A model generated the notes under the pieces. That model had not been told where the DNA came from, searched no databases, and worked only from the letters and a program-made list of their open reading frames with translations. A stretch of 64,000 nucleotides of DNA from positions 434,001 through 498,000 of the forward strand of contig CBDFKS010000007.1 in NCBI GenBank assembly GCA_965248905.1, given 5' to 3'. Made by a program: the position numbers and the translations under genes. Source of the stretch: CBDFKS01 sp965248905. Lineage in GTDB: Bacteria > Chloroflexota > Dehalococcoidia > Lucifugimonadales > JAGWBF01. This document shows, piece after piece, positions 41,647 to 51,013 of this stretch; within the stretch, counting starts at the first letter, position 1, and every line of letters begins with the position of its first letter.

Positions 41647-43740
41647 TTGAGTAGCTACCGCGTCGGCGGTGATGTTGGTGGCACATTCACTGATATTGTG
41701 CTAGCCGGGGATGACGGCTCTCTAGCTGTCAACAAGGTTCCTTCCTCGACAGGTCGCTATGAGCAGGCTCTGGCCACGGGAATCATGGAGCTACTGGACA
41801 GGAAGGGAATCGCTCCGGACCAAGTGACCGAGGTCCTGCATGGCACCACCGCTGCGACCAACGCCGTGCTGGAGCGAAGGGGTGCGGTCACCGGTCTTCT
41901 GACAACCCTCGGCTTCCGCGATGTATTGGAGCTGCGACGCCTTCGCATGCCCGATCTGTACAACGTCTTTTGGGAAAAGCCCGCCCCATTGGTACCTCGT
42001 AACTTGCGGCGAGAAGTCACCGAGCGTATGGACGCCAAGGGCCAGCCAATAGTGGCCGTAGAATTAAATGAGGTCCGAGAAGTAGTACGTGGCCTTGTTA
42101 ACGAGGGCGTTACCTCTCTGGCGGTTTGCCTGCTTCACTCCTATCTTAATCCAGTGCACGAGGAGCAGATCGGCGCGTTAATACGAAGTGAGTTTCCTAA
42201 TCTCCATCTCAGCCTCTCCTGTGAGGTGCTTCCAGAGATTAAGGAGTACGAACGCACCTCGACTACCGTCACGAACGCCTACATCATGCCGGTGATGGCG
42301 GGCTATCTGGGCTCTCTTCGTCAACGCCTCGACGACATGAAAATCTCTGCTCCGTTGCTTATCGTGCAGTCATCGGGTGGAATGATGACCTCCCGTATGG
42401 CGGCTCAGAAGCCGGTCTATACTCTGGAGTCGGGGCCCGCCGCGGGAGTCGCCGCGGCGTTGTCTCTGGTCCAGAACCTGGGCCTCAACAACGCAGTGAC
42501 CCTCGACATGGGCGGCACGACTGCCAAGGCATCTCTTATCGAAGATGGTGTGGCTCATCGAGCTTCCGAATATGAGATCGGAGCACCGATCTCCATCTCC
42601 TCCCGCCTGCTAAAGGGGGGCGGCTATCTGCTCCGAATACGCGCTATAGACCTTGCTGAGGTGGGTGCGGGGGGAGGAAGTGTGGTGTCCATCGACCGAG
42701 GAGGCTCGCTACAGGTAGGGCCTCGTTCCGCGGGGGCAGTTCCTGGGCCCATTTGCTATGATCAAGGCGGGGAGGAACCAACGGTCACCGATGCTAACCT
42801 GATTCTGGGCTATCTCAACCAGCACCATTTGCTGGGAGGCGCCCTCAAAGTTAACCGTGATAAAGCGATGGGAATGTTTGAAAAGGCCGTGGCCCGTCCT
42901 CTGGGTCTATCGGTCCAGCAAACGGCCTACGCCGTACATGTGGTCTCCAACGCTACTATGGCCCACGCCATCCGTGCGGTGAGCACAGAGCAGGGACGAG
43001 ACGTGCGTAACTTCCAGCTTGTAGCCTTCGGAGGCAATGGGCCGGTCCACGCTGCTGAGCTGGCCCGTTCCCTTGGGGTTCGAAGCGTGATCATACCCCT
43101 CTTCCCAGGGCTTTTTAGCGCCTTGGGGCTCCTGGTATCACCACTGGAGCAGGAGGCCGTGGAGACTCTGATGCGTCCCACGTCCGAACTTTCCGAAGAT
43201 GGGCTGGACAGCACCTATGCACGTCTGCGGGAGCGTGTCTCCGATGTACTCAGACAGGAGGGAGTGGACCTGAGCGGCGTCGAGTTCCATCGCTTCGCTG
43301 ACATGCGCTATATTGATCAGGTACATGAGCTGACCATCCCTGTGCCTGCTGGGAATCACAATGGACGGATGACCAAGGTGATCGAGGAGGCCTTCGGGCA
43401 GGAGCACGAGAAGAACTACGGCCATCGGGCTGACGACGAGCCCACCGAGCTGGTTAACGTCCGGCTGGTGGCTCGCTATCAGCTTGCCCGCACGGCGCCG
43501 AACTTAGGCGTGACTGACCATCAGTCCCGCTCTAACTCCGGTAGCAAAAAGGCGAGTCGACAAGCATACTTTGGCAGCGACCGGGGAACGTTGGAGACCC
43601 CAGTGGTATCTCGATGGGACCTGTCTGAGCGCGCCACGCCCGGCCCGCTGATTGTAGAAGAGTACGACACTACCGTGGTAGTGCCTCCCGGATTCACCGC
43701 CCGCAAGGATGATCAAGGCAACATACTGCTGGAATACTAG
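41647..43740 (+). CDS. hyuA: Hydantoinase/oxoprolinase subunit A (HyuA)
   Basis: 697 aa. The N-terminal acetate/sugar-kinase-like signature GGDVGGTFTDIVLAG is followed by HGTTAATNAVLERRGAVTGL, and the ATP domain has TLDMGGTTAKASLIEDG and AFGGNGPVHAAELARSLGV. Such subunits with HyuB form ATP-dependent hydantoinases, 5-oxoprolinases or acetone/acetophenone carboxylases. Start is TTG 41647. It ends 33 bp before hyuB. The true substrate, a cyclic amide or a ketone, is not decidable from sequence. Confidence 0.93.
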   Translation: MSSYRVGGDVGGTFTDIVLAGDDGSLAVNKVPSSTGRYEQALATGIMELLDRKGIAPDQVTEVLHGTTAATNAVLERRGAVTGLLTTLGFRDVLELRRLRMPDLYNVFWEKPAPLVPRNLRREVTERMDAKGQPIVAVELNEVREVVRGLVNEGVTSLAVCLLHSYLNPVHEEQIGALIRSEFPNLHLSLSCEVLPEIKEYERTSTTVTNAYIMPVMAGYLGSLRQRLDDMKISAPLLIVQSSGGMMTSRMAAQKPVYTLESGPAAGVAAALSLVQNLGLNNAVTLDMGGTTAKASLIEDGVAHRASEYEIGAPISISSRLLKGGGYLLRIRAIDLAEVGAGGGSVVSIDRGGSLQVGPRSAGAVPGPICYDQGGEEPTVTDANLILGYLNQHHLLGGALKVNRDKAMGMFEKAVARPLGLSVQQTAYAVHVVSNATMAHAIRAVSTEQGRDVRNFQLVAFGGNGPVHAAELARSLGVRSVIIPLFPGLFSALGLLVSPLEQEAVETLMRPTSELSEDGLDSTYARLRERVSDVLRQEGVDLSGVEFHRFADMRYIDQVHELTIPVPAGNHNGRMTKVIEEAFGQEHEKNYGHRADDEPTELVNVRLVARYQLARTAPNLGVTDHQSRSNSGSKKASRQAYFGSDRGTLETPVVSRWDLSERATPGPLIVEEYDTTVVVPPGFTARKDDQGNILLEY

Positions 43741-43772
43741 CGGTCCTTCGACCGGCTCGTTGAGGAGAAGCT

Positions 43773-45497
43773 ATGGAACAGGACATAATCACTTTCGAAG
43801 TGCTGAAGCATCAACTCGCCTCTATCACCGATGAGATGATGTTTACGCTCCAACGCACGGGCTACTCACCCACCACCACTCAAGCCTTTGACTTCTCCGT
43901 GGTGGTGTGCGACCCCAAGGGCCGGATGCTGGTGCAGGGCTTAGCTGTGGCCGGCCACATGGGCAGCGTCCCTACCGCAGTTGCCGCCACCATCAACAAG
44001 TATGGCGACGACATCCGGCCCGGCGATGTTTTCCTATTAAACGACCCGTATGAAGGTGGAATGCACCTGCCCGACATCTTCGTTATCAAGCCGGTGTTCA
44101 TCGAAGGCCATTTGTTAACTTACAACTGCTCAGTGGTGCATCATATCGACGTCGGCGGGCGTGCCCCTGGCTCCATGGCCCATGACTCTACGGAGATATA
44201 CCAGGAGGGGTTGCGACTGCCTCCGGTGCGTTTCTACGAGGAGGGGCGTCTTAATCCCACCTTGATAGATATCATCAACAAGAACGTTCGTATTCCTGAG
44301 AAGGTGCTGGGTGACCTGAGGGCCGAGCTGGCGGCGTGCACAATCGGCGAGCAACGGATTCAAGAGCTTGTCCAGCAGTACGGCCGGGAAACCCTTATGA
44401 GCTATTTCGAGGCCCTTATGGATTACTCGGAACGGGTGGCCCGTTCCATCATCGCCACCTGGCCCGATGGGACCTACAGATTCACCGACTACATCGACGA
44501 CGATGGTACCGACGCAAACTCCATCGCAATCGTAGCCGCCATAACCATTCACGGCGACTCATTGACCGTGGACTTCACCGGTTCCTCGCCCCAAGTAAGG
44601 GGTGCTATCAATTGTACTTTGTCCTGGACGAGGGCCTGTACCTGTGCCGCGATACGTTCTGCGTTGGGCGAAAATATCCCCAACAACGATGGCTATTTCC
44701 GGGCCATCGAGACCATTGTTCCGGAAGGAACCATACTCAACATGTCATATCCGGCCGCCTGCGCCGCAAGGGGTATGACTGGACGTCGGATCCAGGATGC
44801 CGTGTTTGGAGCCCTTTCTCAAGCCATCCCAAACAACGTTCCCGCTGCTTCCCAGGGAAGCACTCACACGGGGCGGTTCGGCGTGTACGGCCCCGACGGG
44901 CGGGCAAAAGTGTTCTATGATAATGTCTACGGAGTACGGGGCGCGACTCCCCGGAACGACGGCCTGGAAGGAGCAGCGGAGCTAGGCTACAACTTAAGCA
45001 ACGTCTCCATAGAGGTGGAAGAGGTCTCATTCCCTCTTCGTGTGAACCGCTACGGTCTCGTGCCGGACTCGGGAGGCCCAGGCAAATATCGGGGCGGATT
45101 AAGTATCCTGCGGGAGTGGGAGGTGCTTGCCCCGGAAATGAACATCACCTTCCGCTCGGACCGTCGCAAGTTTCAGCCCTACGGCCTCCACGGGGGCAAA
45201 TCAGGCCAGCCCTCTGCTTCGTACCGCAACGGTGAGTCGGACGACAATTTGCTGCCGTCGAAGATCAACATGCGTTTCAAAGAGGGAGAGACTTTGCTCC
45301 ACATCGCCCCCTCCGGTGGGGGCTGGGGCAACTACCTGGAGCGGGATACCGAGATGGTTCTGCAGGACTGGCTTCTTGAAAAAATCACCGCCAAGCATGC
45401 TCAAGAGGCTTACGGCGTGGTCATAGACGAAAAGCTCCGGAAGGTGGACGAAGCCGCTACTAACGCATTACGAAAAGAGCTAGCGACGGCTCAGTAA
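43773..45497 (+). CDS. hyuB: Hydantoinase/oxoprolinase subunit B (HyuB)
   Basis: 574 aa, partner of HyuA. It has the family segments ITFEVLKHQLASITDEM, YSPTTTQAFDFSVVVCDPKG, GDVFLLNDPYEGGMHLPDIF and HHIDVGGRAPGSM, with metal-binding His/Asp residues in the latter. Late features, GLVPDSGGPGKYRGGL and HGGKSGQP, match the family. Together the pair hydrolyses or carboxylates a substrate at ATP cost. It starts at ATG 43773. The downstream neighbours are the convergent DUF4387/AtuA genes. Confidence 0.93.
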   Translation: MEQDIITFEVLKHQLASITDEMMFTLQRTGYSPTTTQAFDFSVVVCDPKGRMLVQGLAVAGHMGSVPTAVAATINKYGDDIRPGDVFLLNDPYEGGMHLPDIFVIKPVFIEGHLLTYNCSVVHHIDVGGRAPGSMAHDSTEIYQEGLRLPPVRFYEEGRLNPTLIDIINKNVRIPEKVLGDLRAELAACTIGEQRIQELVQQYGRETLMSYFEALMDYSERVARSIIATWPDGTYRFTDYIDDDGTDANSIAIVAAITIHGDSLTVDFTGSSPQVRGAINCTLSWTRACTCAAIRSALGENIPNNDGYFRAIETIVPEGTILNMSYPAACAARGMTGRRIQDAVFGALSQAIPNNVPAASQGSTHTGRFGVYGPDGRAKVFYDNVYGVRGATPRNDGLEGAAELGYNLSNVSIEVEEVSFPLRVNRYGLVPDSGGPGKYRGGLSILREWEVLAPEMNITFRSDRRKFQPYGLHGGKSGQPSASYRNGESDDNLLPSKINMRFKEGETLLHIAPSGGGWGNYLERDTEMVLQDWLLEKITAKHAQEAYGVVIDEKLRKVDEAATNALRKELATAQ

Positions 45498-45529
45498 ATG
45501 AGGGATGGTGTGCTCCAAAGGCTATCCCT

Positions 45530-45877
45530 CTACTGTAGCACTCCCTCGAATAAACTTCTCTGGAACTCCACTCTTAGCATAGGCCCTTCCTGGTTCATCG
45601 CCAGGCAATCGCTGTCGCCTGGGCTGCCCGAGGTGACCCGCCTCTTGTAGGTGGCTTTCACGGTGTGCAAGTGGTCGATGTATTCCAGGACCACTATGTT
45701 GTCCTGGGGCATGGCGTACATTTCAGCGATCAGCGCCTTGGTTATCAGTTGGTTTTCTTTGATCACTTCGTACGCTCGGCTATCGGTGAACATCATGTCC
45801 AGGGTCACAAGGAATGGCCCCGCATTTTTAGTCCGGAGCACCGAGCACAGGTCTTCAAGACGCACAGATTCGGCCAA
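45530..45877 (-). CDS. DUF4387 protein
   Basis: 115 aa. The sequence LCSVLRTKNAGPFLVTLDMMF, VVLEYIDHLHTVKATYKRR and SGSPGDSDCLAMNQEGPML matches the DUF4387 family. These proteins travel with AtuA-like genes, either as separate or fused domains. It begins one base after the AtuA stop on the same strand, so the two form an operon. Biochemical role is unknown. Confidence 0.85.
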   Translation of the reverse strand: MAESVRLEDLCSVLRTKNAGPFLVTLDMMFTDSRAYEVIKENQLITKALIAEMYAMPQDNIVVLEYIDHLHTVKATYKRRVTSGSPGDSDCLAMNQEGPMLRVEFQRSLFEGVLQ

Positions 45878-45878
45878 T

Positions 45879-47282
45879 TTACACCTCGTGTATACTGCGA
45901 ACGCTTATGTCAAACAGCTCTAGAGGGTCTTCTATGGGCATCTGGTGATATATAGTGGTGTCGTAGGCCTCACCGGCGTCGATGGCGTTGGGAGAGAACA
46001 GACGGGCCACGTTGCCCGCGGTAGTGGTCCGGCCGGGGTACCTGCAATGGGCTATCCGCATCAATAGGTCTTCAGACACGTCGTTGGCCAGCTCCTGGGT
46101 TTCGCCCACCACGTCGATCACCAGCCCCAGCTCGAAGGGTATGGTGTCCTTTCGCCATTCTGACTGTCCCAGTACAGCCCCCTTGCCGTAGAGATGATAA
46201 TACATGGAGAACTTGCCTATCTCCCCAAACCGGGCCTCCACGCTCCGTTTTTGCTGTTCCAATATGTCGTCTATCTGGTCGATCATCCGGGGATTACGGA
46301 CTCCCATCACGGTGATGGTACGCCAGCCAGCGGGCCCGACTCCTTCCAATAACACGGTGTAAGGCTTCGGGTTGAACCTGGAGCCCGAGACTTTGACCAC
46401 GCTTTCGGTCAACTGCTCATAGCGAGTTTCAGACTTGCTCAATATGCCACCCGGTAGCTCGACCTCCGAGTGGTTTTCCCTTTCGTAAAGAGAGTGGGCA
46501 CTGGCCGACTCAACGGTGCATACCATGCCTGGGTGGCCAGCCTTGATCACAAAGTGATCGTCTTGCACTATCCCAACCACGGGCATCCGGTTCGGCCCCA
46601 GCAGATTACGGACTCCTCCTTTGTCTACAAGGGCAGCTTCGCCACACTCCATTATGTCACCCATCTGTAGTGAAAGGCCTTTGTCGAAGCCCTTCATGAT
46701 GGGGTAGGCGGCTATTACACAGGAGTCCGCCGCCCTACCGGCGATTACCACGTCGGCCCCTCGTTTGAAAGCCTCGATAATTGGTTCCACGCCCATCATG
46801 GCAACGATTACTGACGATTTGGACACCTGCTCCTCTGTCAGCGGCTCGCCCAAGAGCTCCGTTGGCACTCTTTTTATTTGGTCTCCCTTGCGTACGCGGT
46901 CGAGCAGGTACTCCTTGTCCAAATCTGAGTAGATCACTCCCACCTTGAAGTCAAGGTTTCGCCTATTGGCGATCTCCCTGACCATCTCTAGGGTTAGGTC
47001 AACGTGGGGCCTGCCGCCTGACCCTCCGGCCGAGCCTACCACGAAGGGGATGCCTCTTTTGCCGACCCCTTCCGTGAGTATCAGGTCCAGGTCCTGCCGT
47101 ATGTTGGTGAGGGGGCTGTGAGCGAGGCCCTTGCCCAAATAATATGGACCTAAGTCGAAGGAGCCACCATCTACAGCCATCACCTGGGGATTGGACTCCT
47201 CCAACGCGTTTATGAAGGCCTCTGGATACATACCCCTGTTACCGATGCAGCCCGTTGGGGTGAGTACCGTCAATTGATTCAT
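45879..47282 (-). CDS. AtuA-like acyclic terpene utilisation family protein (DUF1446)
   Basis: 467 aa. The start LTVLTPTGCIGNRGMYPEAF, then VDGGSFDLGPYYLGKGLAHS and PFVVGSAGGSGGRPHVDLT, are typical of the AtuA family. The founding member acts in citronellol/geraniol breakdown, but the family is broad. It starts at ATG 47282 and reads into the DUF4387 gene. It is convergent with the HyuAB run, which also suggests a catabolic island. Confidence 0.87.
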   Translation of the reverse strand: MNQLTVLTPTGCIGNRGMYPEAFINALEESNPQVMAVDGGSFDLGPYYLGKGLAHSPLTNIRQDLDLILTEGVGKRGIPFVVGSAGGSGGRPHVDLTLEMVREIANRRNLDFKVGVIYSDLDKEYLLDRVRKGDQIKRVPTELLGEPLTEEQVSKSSVIVAMMGVEPIIEAFKRGADVVIAGRAADSCVIAAYPIMKGFDKGLSLQMGDIMECGEAALVDKGGVRNLLGPNRMPVVGIVQDDHFVIKAGHPGMVCTVESASAHSLYERENHSEVELPGGILSKSETRYEQLTESVVKVSGSRFNPKPYTVLLEGVGPAGWRTITVMGVRNPRMIDQIDDILEQQKRSVEARFGEIGKFSMYYHLYGKGAVLGQSEWRKDTIPFELGLVIDVVGETQELANDVSEDLLMRIAHCRYPGRTTTAGNVARLFSPNAIDAGEAYDTTIYHQMPIEDPLELFDISVRSIHEV

Positions 47283-47599
47283 CTCGTGACCAACCTTACC
47301 ATCTTCAATGCCCGACTACTCTATTGGACACTGTGGAGCGCATTACATAGTCCAAAAATGGACGTTGACAAAGCCCATGATATTGTAGCCGGCGTGAGCT
47401 GTCAATCTCGCGTAGGATTGAAGCAGGGTCTTTTAGTTCTCCCCTACGGTCATTGCGAGTGAAGCGAAGCAATCTCTTCTTGCATTAAGGGATTGCTTCA
47501 GGGCTTTGCCCTTCGCAATGACAATTAAAAGACCCTAGGACTGAAGGGATAAGGGGTCTTAAGCGGCGTTGCTATCTGGATATAGCAGAGCTAAGTGAC
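47283..47599. other. Intergenic region holding MITE copy B
   Basis: No gene is seen in 317 bp. The 114-bp element with its direct-repeat flanks fills the middle. Confidence 0.7.
47424..47537. mobile_element. MITE copy B (114 bp)
   Basis: Same length as copy A at 14334-14447; the two differ at about 8 positions, mostly in the loop and at one terminal base. The flanks GGATTGAAG (47415-47423) and GGACTGAAG (47538-47546) match at 8 of 9 positions, so the insertion kept its 9-bp target duplication with one later mutation. It lies between AtuA and the lipoprotein. Confidence 0.9.
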
Positions 47600-48413
47600 T
47601 TAGCAAACCCCGCTAATCACATCATCTACCCGAAAAGCGGCGGAGTTGTTTTGTGGGGCAATAGAGCCATCGGAGTCGATTGTCCAGACTCCGTAGTCCG
47701 GCGACTTGTCGGCTTTAGTTCTTACGACCCAGGTACCCTCCGCAGGGTTCCAGGAAGACTCCAGAGCATCGGTGGGAAGGAAGGGGTAACATGGGATCAG
47801 ATAGGCCCACAACGCGATGACCGCATCAGCCGCTTCGTTTATCACCGGGTCAGGCGGTGGCACGGGAGTAGGTGGCATGGGGACTGGAGTAGGTGTAGCC
47901 AGGGAATCGAACACCGCAGCGTTGCAATGAGAGCTCACGAACGAGTCCCAGTCCCGGGCCAGGTTATCGTGGGGCTCCAGGCCACCGCTGACGGTCAGAA
48001 CCTTCCAAAACCCATATTTTTGAGGGGAGTCGTTGGTGGCCCTGACGAACCAGTCTCCTTTGACCATGTAAGCCTCTAGTTGGTTGAAGTCCAGAGTGAC
48101 GCACCGGCTCAGGTGCACCCAAAGCAAATTGCGAGCCTCATCCGGGTTCTGAGCAACCGGAGTTGGCGTGAGTGTTGGCTCCGGAGTCGGTGTTGGCGTA
48201 GGTGGGGGAGGAGTGTTAGTGGGAAGGAGGGTTAGTGGGAAGGAGGGTGGGTAGTGGCCCATCGCTTGCCTGGGTCTCTTCGGCAGCCTCGGCATCACCG
48301 CCCGGCATGAGGCCGCAGCCCATCAGCAGGGTGGCGCTCAAGGCGATCAAAATCGCCAGGGTGGCACCGGATCGAACCTTTTGTTTCCACACTCGTACCA
48401 ATGGTGTGATCAT
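47600..48413 (-). pseudogene. Two-domain lipoprotein gene split by a frameshift
   Basis: The 5' frame (48413 to 48216) encodes a lipoprotein signal, ALSATLLMGCG, then EETQASDGPLPTLLPTN. The 3' frame (to 47600) continues TPPPPTPTPTPEPTLTPTP and two homologous domains. At the join lies an exact 16-bp tandem duplication (48215-48230 and 48231-48246). Removing one copy fuses the frames into one protein of about 265 aa. The two domains, about 75 aa each, share a pattern E-A...L-W...C...L-E...W-x-V-R...SP-x-YG-x-W...P-x-N...C. Each has two cysteines. A PTP linker separates them. As written the protein is truncated. Confidence 0.88.
48215..48246 (-). repeat. Exact 16-bp tandem duplication in the two-domain lipoprotein gene
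   Basis: Two identical 16-bp units lie side by side. Sixteen is one more than a multiple of three, so the second copy causes the frameshift described for the gene at 47600-48413. Confidence 0.95.
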
Positions 48414-48735
48414 AGTCGATTAGCCCCACCCGTCTGAGTTCGGCATTGAATCCCGCATTTATGTCCCTGATACCAGTGTAGAGACTGTTTGTTAAGCGGG
48501 TATAGGGAACCAACACCCATGTGATGAGGCGGAATCACCCAAGAACTTAACTGAGTTGGAACATGTGGTGCTAGGTGCTAGGTATGCGGAGGCGGGGCCT
48601 AGCAGTTGCAGCCGTGAGTATTAGGCCTATGAAGGAACTGGGAAGTGAGGAAGACAGGAAATTTCTAGAAGAGCGTGCGTTCGTTATGTTAACTACCGGA
48701 GAATCGGAATAAGTACGCGGATACTGTTGCTATAG
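48414..48735. other. Spacer without a visible gene
   Basis: About 320 bp between the lipoprotein start and the tRNA. I see no gene, strong palindrome or terminator. Confidence 0.5.
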
Positions 48736-48810
48736 TGGAGCGGGTGATGGGATTCGAACCCACGACTCTTTGCTTGGGAAGCAAATACTCTACCACTGAG
48801 TTACACCCGC
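48736..48810 (-). tRNA. tRNA-Gly, anticodon CCC
   Basis: On the minus strand the transcript starts at 48810. All four stems form: acceptor GCGGGTG/CACCCGC, D stem ACTC/GAGT with loop AGTGGTA, anticodon stem TTTGC/GCAAA with loop TTCCCAA (anticodon CCC), variable GAGTC, T stem GTGGG/CCCAT with loop TTCGAAT. The discriminator is T and CCA is encoded (48736-48738). It reads GGG. It is 75 nt long with CCA. Confidence 0.95.
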
Positions 48811-49243
48811 CCGATTTTGTAGCTATTTACAGAATATAACCGAAAAAAGCTGGACGCACAACGTTAGCACCGCGCATCAATTGACAACGATTGTGAGCCA
48901 TGTTTTGCGAGGTGTTCTTCATGCGTCAAACTCCTTCCATAGCTATTAAATCAGTCGACAATCTGGGTGTTAACATAGACTTTTTCGGGCGGCATATCAA
49001 GGCCAGAGAGTCCGTATTCCGATCAAGAAACTGATAGGTTATCTTTTTGCGCCATCGACTACCGCTCCCAAGAGCTATCCGCCATTCTGCAAACCAACTT
49101 GCCTGCATTCAACGTCACCTTGGTGTATATAGCCCGCTAACGTCCTCGGGTCTTTCATTATTAAAACCGCACGGGGAACAGAACAATATATATGGGAGTG
49201 TAATATAATCTTAAGCGAGCATAACCCAGGGAGAATATAAGCA
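48811..49243. other. Spacer without a visible gene
   Basis: About 430 bp between the tRNA and the MFS gene. No gene seen. AGGGAGAA at about 49229-49236 is the ribosome site of the transporter. Confidence 0.5.
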
Positions 49244-50605
49244 TTGGCTATTCTGACCAGAGAAACCCTCAAGCTAAACCCTGCCAGGTTGCCCGGTGGA
49301 ATTCATTTTAGCTGGATAATCGTCGGCATACTCGCCATGGTACAGATCATTGCCACTTCCATCAGCATGGCTGCGGGGATAATAATAGCTCCCCTGAATG
49401 ACCCCGATGGCGGCTTCGGCTGGAGCATGGGCACTATAGGTGGCGCCATAGCACTGTACTATCTCGTCGGCGCCATCTTTGCGCCGATAAGTGGCTGGAT
49501 GGGAGACCGATACGGACCGCGCCGCCTGATGTTGGGGGGCAGTATCTTATATGGTGTCAGCATGTTCTTGCTGGGGACTATCAGCCAAATATGGCATTTC
49601 TATCTCTTCTTCGGCGTCATGCTGTCCATAACCCAGTCCATCTCCATGGTGCCTCTCATGGCTGCGGTAAGCGGCTGGTTCAGGCGGCGCCTGGGCTTAG
49701 GTGTTGGTATCCTCTGGGGTGCTGGCGGGTTGGGAACCGCCATGCTGGCCCCCCTGATGGGCTACCTTCTTGGCCACATGGGCTGGGAGTCCACCTTCTG
49801 GGGTATTGGAGCGGTCGGTGGCGGCATCATTCTCCTGCTGACGGCTGTGTTCCGTAATCGCCCCGCCGATGTGGGCCTGAAGCCCTACGGGGCAACCAAC
49901 AACGATCCTCCCGAAGCTGTTAGGAACAGGTCTATAGAGATGCTCCGTCTAAAGGTGTTCAATCAGCACATGCGGGGCACAAAGGCATTCTGGAACCTTC
50001 CAATCATCCATGGCCTGGGGTGCGCGGGCCATGGCATTGTGATGGTTTTCGTCGTTCCCATAGCCGTGGATAGGGGAATCGATCTGATCGAAGCCGCGAT
50101 TATTCTTACCATTATTTCCCTGGTAAGTATCCCCAGCCGTTTCCTCACTCCTTTAATAGCGGAACGGTACGGGCCCAAAAACATTATGGCCACCTGTCTG
50201 TTCATACAGGGAGTAACGGTGCTGATTCTGTTCTGGGCGCAAGATCTGTGGGCGTTTTACCTTTTCTCAGCTCTATTTGGCCTGGGGTTCGGTGGCGAGT
50301 GGACGGGCTACCTGGTAATAAACAGGCAGTACTTTGGCAACGGGCCGATGGGGACCTGCTATGGCTGGCAGATGACGGGCGCTCTGCTGGGACACGCCAT
50401 TGTTACGGTACTGTCAGGCCTCGTTATCTACGTGACCGGCTCTTTCAACCCCATACTGGCCCTGTCAGTAGCCTTCAGCCTGGCTGGTGTGGTGGTGATC
50501 CTGATGCTGGAGCCAACCTCACAGATGCTGATACCCCACTGGGAGGAGTCCCTTCCACCGGAGGCCCGGTCGAAGGCTGCTCAGTGGGCTCCTGGAGCGG
50601 ATTAG
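49244..50605 (+). CDS. MFS transporter
   Basis: 453 aa with about 12 hydrophobic segments. Motif A, GWMGDRYGPRRLMLGGSILY, is in the first loop. Positions such as GAGGLGTAMLAPLMGYLLG and FGGEWTGYLVINRQYFGNG fit oxalate/formate antiporter-like or monocarboxylate-type MFS carriers. It starts at TTG 49244. The substrate is not predictable; the surrounding catabolic genes make an organic anion plausible. Confidence 0.9.
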   Translation: MAILTRETLKLNPARLPGGIHFSWIIVGILAMVQIIATSISMAAGIIIAPLNDPDGGFGWSMGTIGGAIALYYLVGAIFAPISGWMGDRYGPRRLMLGGSILYGVSMFLLGTISQIWHFYLFFGVMLSITQSISMVPLMAAVSGWFRRRLGLGVGILWGAGGLGTAMLAPLMGYLLGHMGWESTFWGIGAVGGGIILLLTAVFRNRPADVGLKPYGATNNDPPEAVRNRSIEMLRLKVFNQHMRGTKAFWNLPIIHGLGCAGHGIVMVFVVPIAVDRGIDLIEAAIILTIISLVSIPSRFLTPLIAERYGPKNIMATCLFIQGVTVLILFWAQDLWAFYLFSALFGLGFGGEWTGYLVINRQYFGNGPMGTCYGWQMTGALLGHAIVTVLSGLVIYVTGSFNPILALSVAFSLAGVVVILMLEPTSQMLIPHWEESLPPEARSKAAQWAPGAD

Positions 50606-50856
50606 GGGGCTGGTGAGGAAGGTCAATGCCTGGTCTAGCAGCGACCTAACCCGCCGTATTTAACTCATCGCGTTCGGCCTTCTAGGTTCATCACTGAGGC
50701 TAACCGGCATAAATCGCGTCGCGATGCTGCACCTGATCCCTCGCCTACATACTGGTCAGTCATAGGAGTAGGCCCCCGCTCCTTTGGAATGTCAGAATCC
50801 GCTATAATGATAGGTGCGCGGCAGTCTGCATATGAAACTCAATTAGAGGCCAGAAT

Positions 50857-50994
50857 ATGACGTTCGAGTCCCACCTGGGAAGCCTTTACCAATTAGTGAC
50901 AACAAGAGACACGAACTATCAGAGATTCCCCAGCACAACATTCTCTGTGCTGGCTTCCCTTGCCCGCCCTTCTCCAAAGCAGGCTATCAGCTAA
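50857..50994 (+). CDS. Possible 45-codon leader ORF ahead of the ABC-F gene
   Basis: ATG 50857 behind AGAGGCC opens a 45-codon frame ending at TAA 50994, 19 bp before the preferred ABC-F start. It spans a 7-bp hairpin (50930-50936 with 50947-50953). Resistance-type ABC-F genes are often controlled by leader ORFs and attenuation. Here the support is only positional. The predicted peptide has no known relatives in memory. Confidence 0.35.
   Translation: MTFESHLGSLYQLVTTRDTNYQRFPSTTFSVLASLARPSPKQAIS
50930..50953 (+). promoter_or_regulatory. Hairpin in the ABC-F leader
   Basis: CCAGCAC (50930-50936) pairs with GTGCTGG (50947-50953). The following bases (CTTCCCTTGCC) are not a good T-run, so this is more likely an attenuation or folding element than a terminator. 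Confidence 0.4.
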
Positions 50995-51013
50995 TCCCTT
51001 CGCAAATGTAAAA

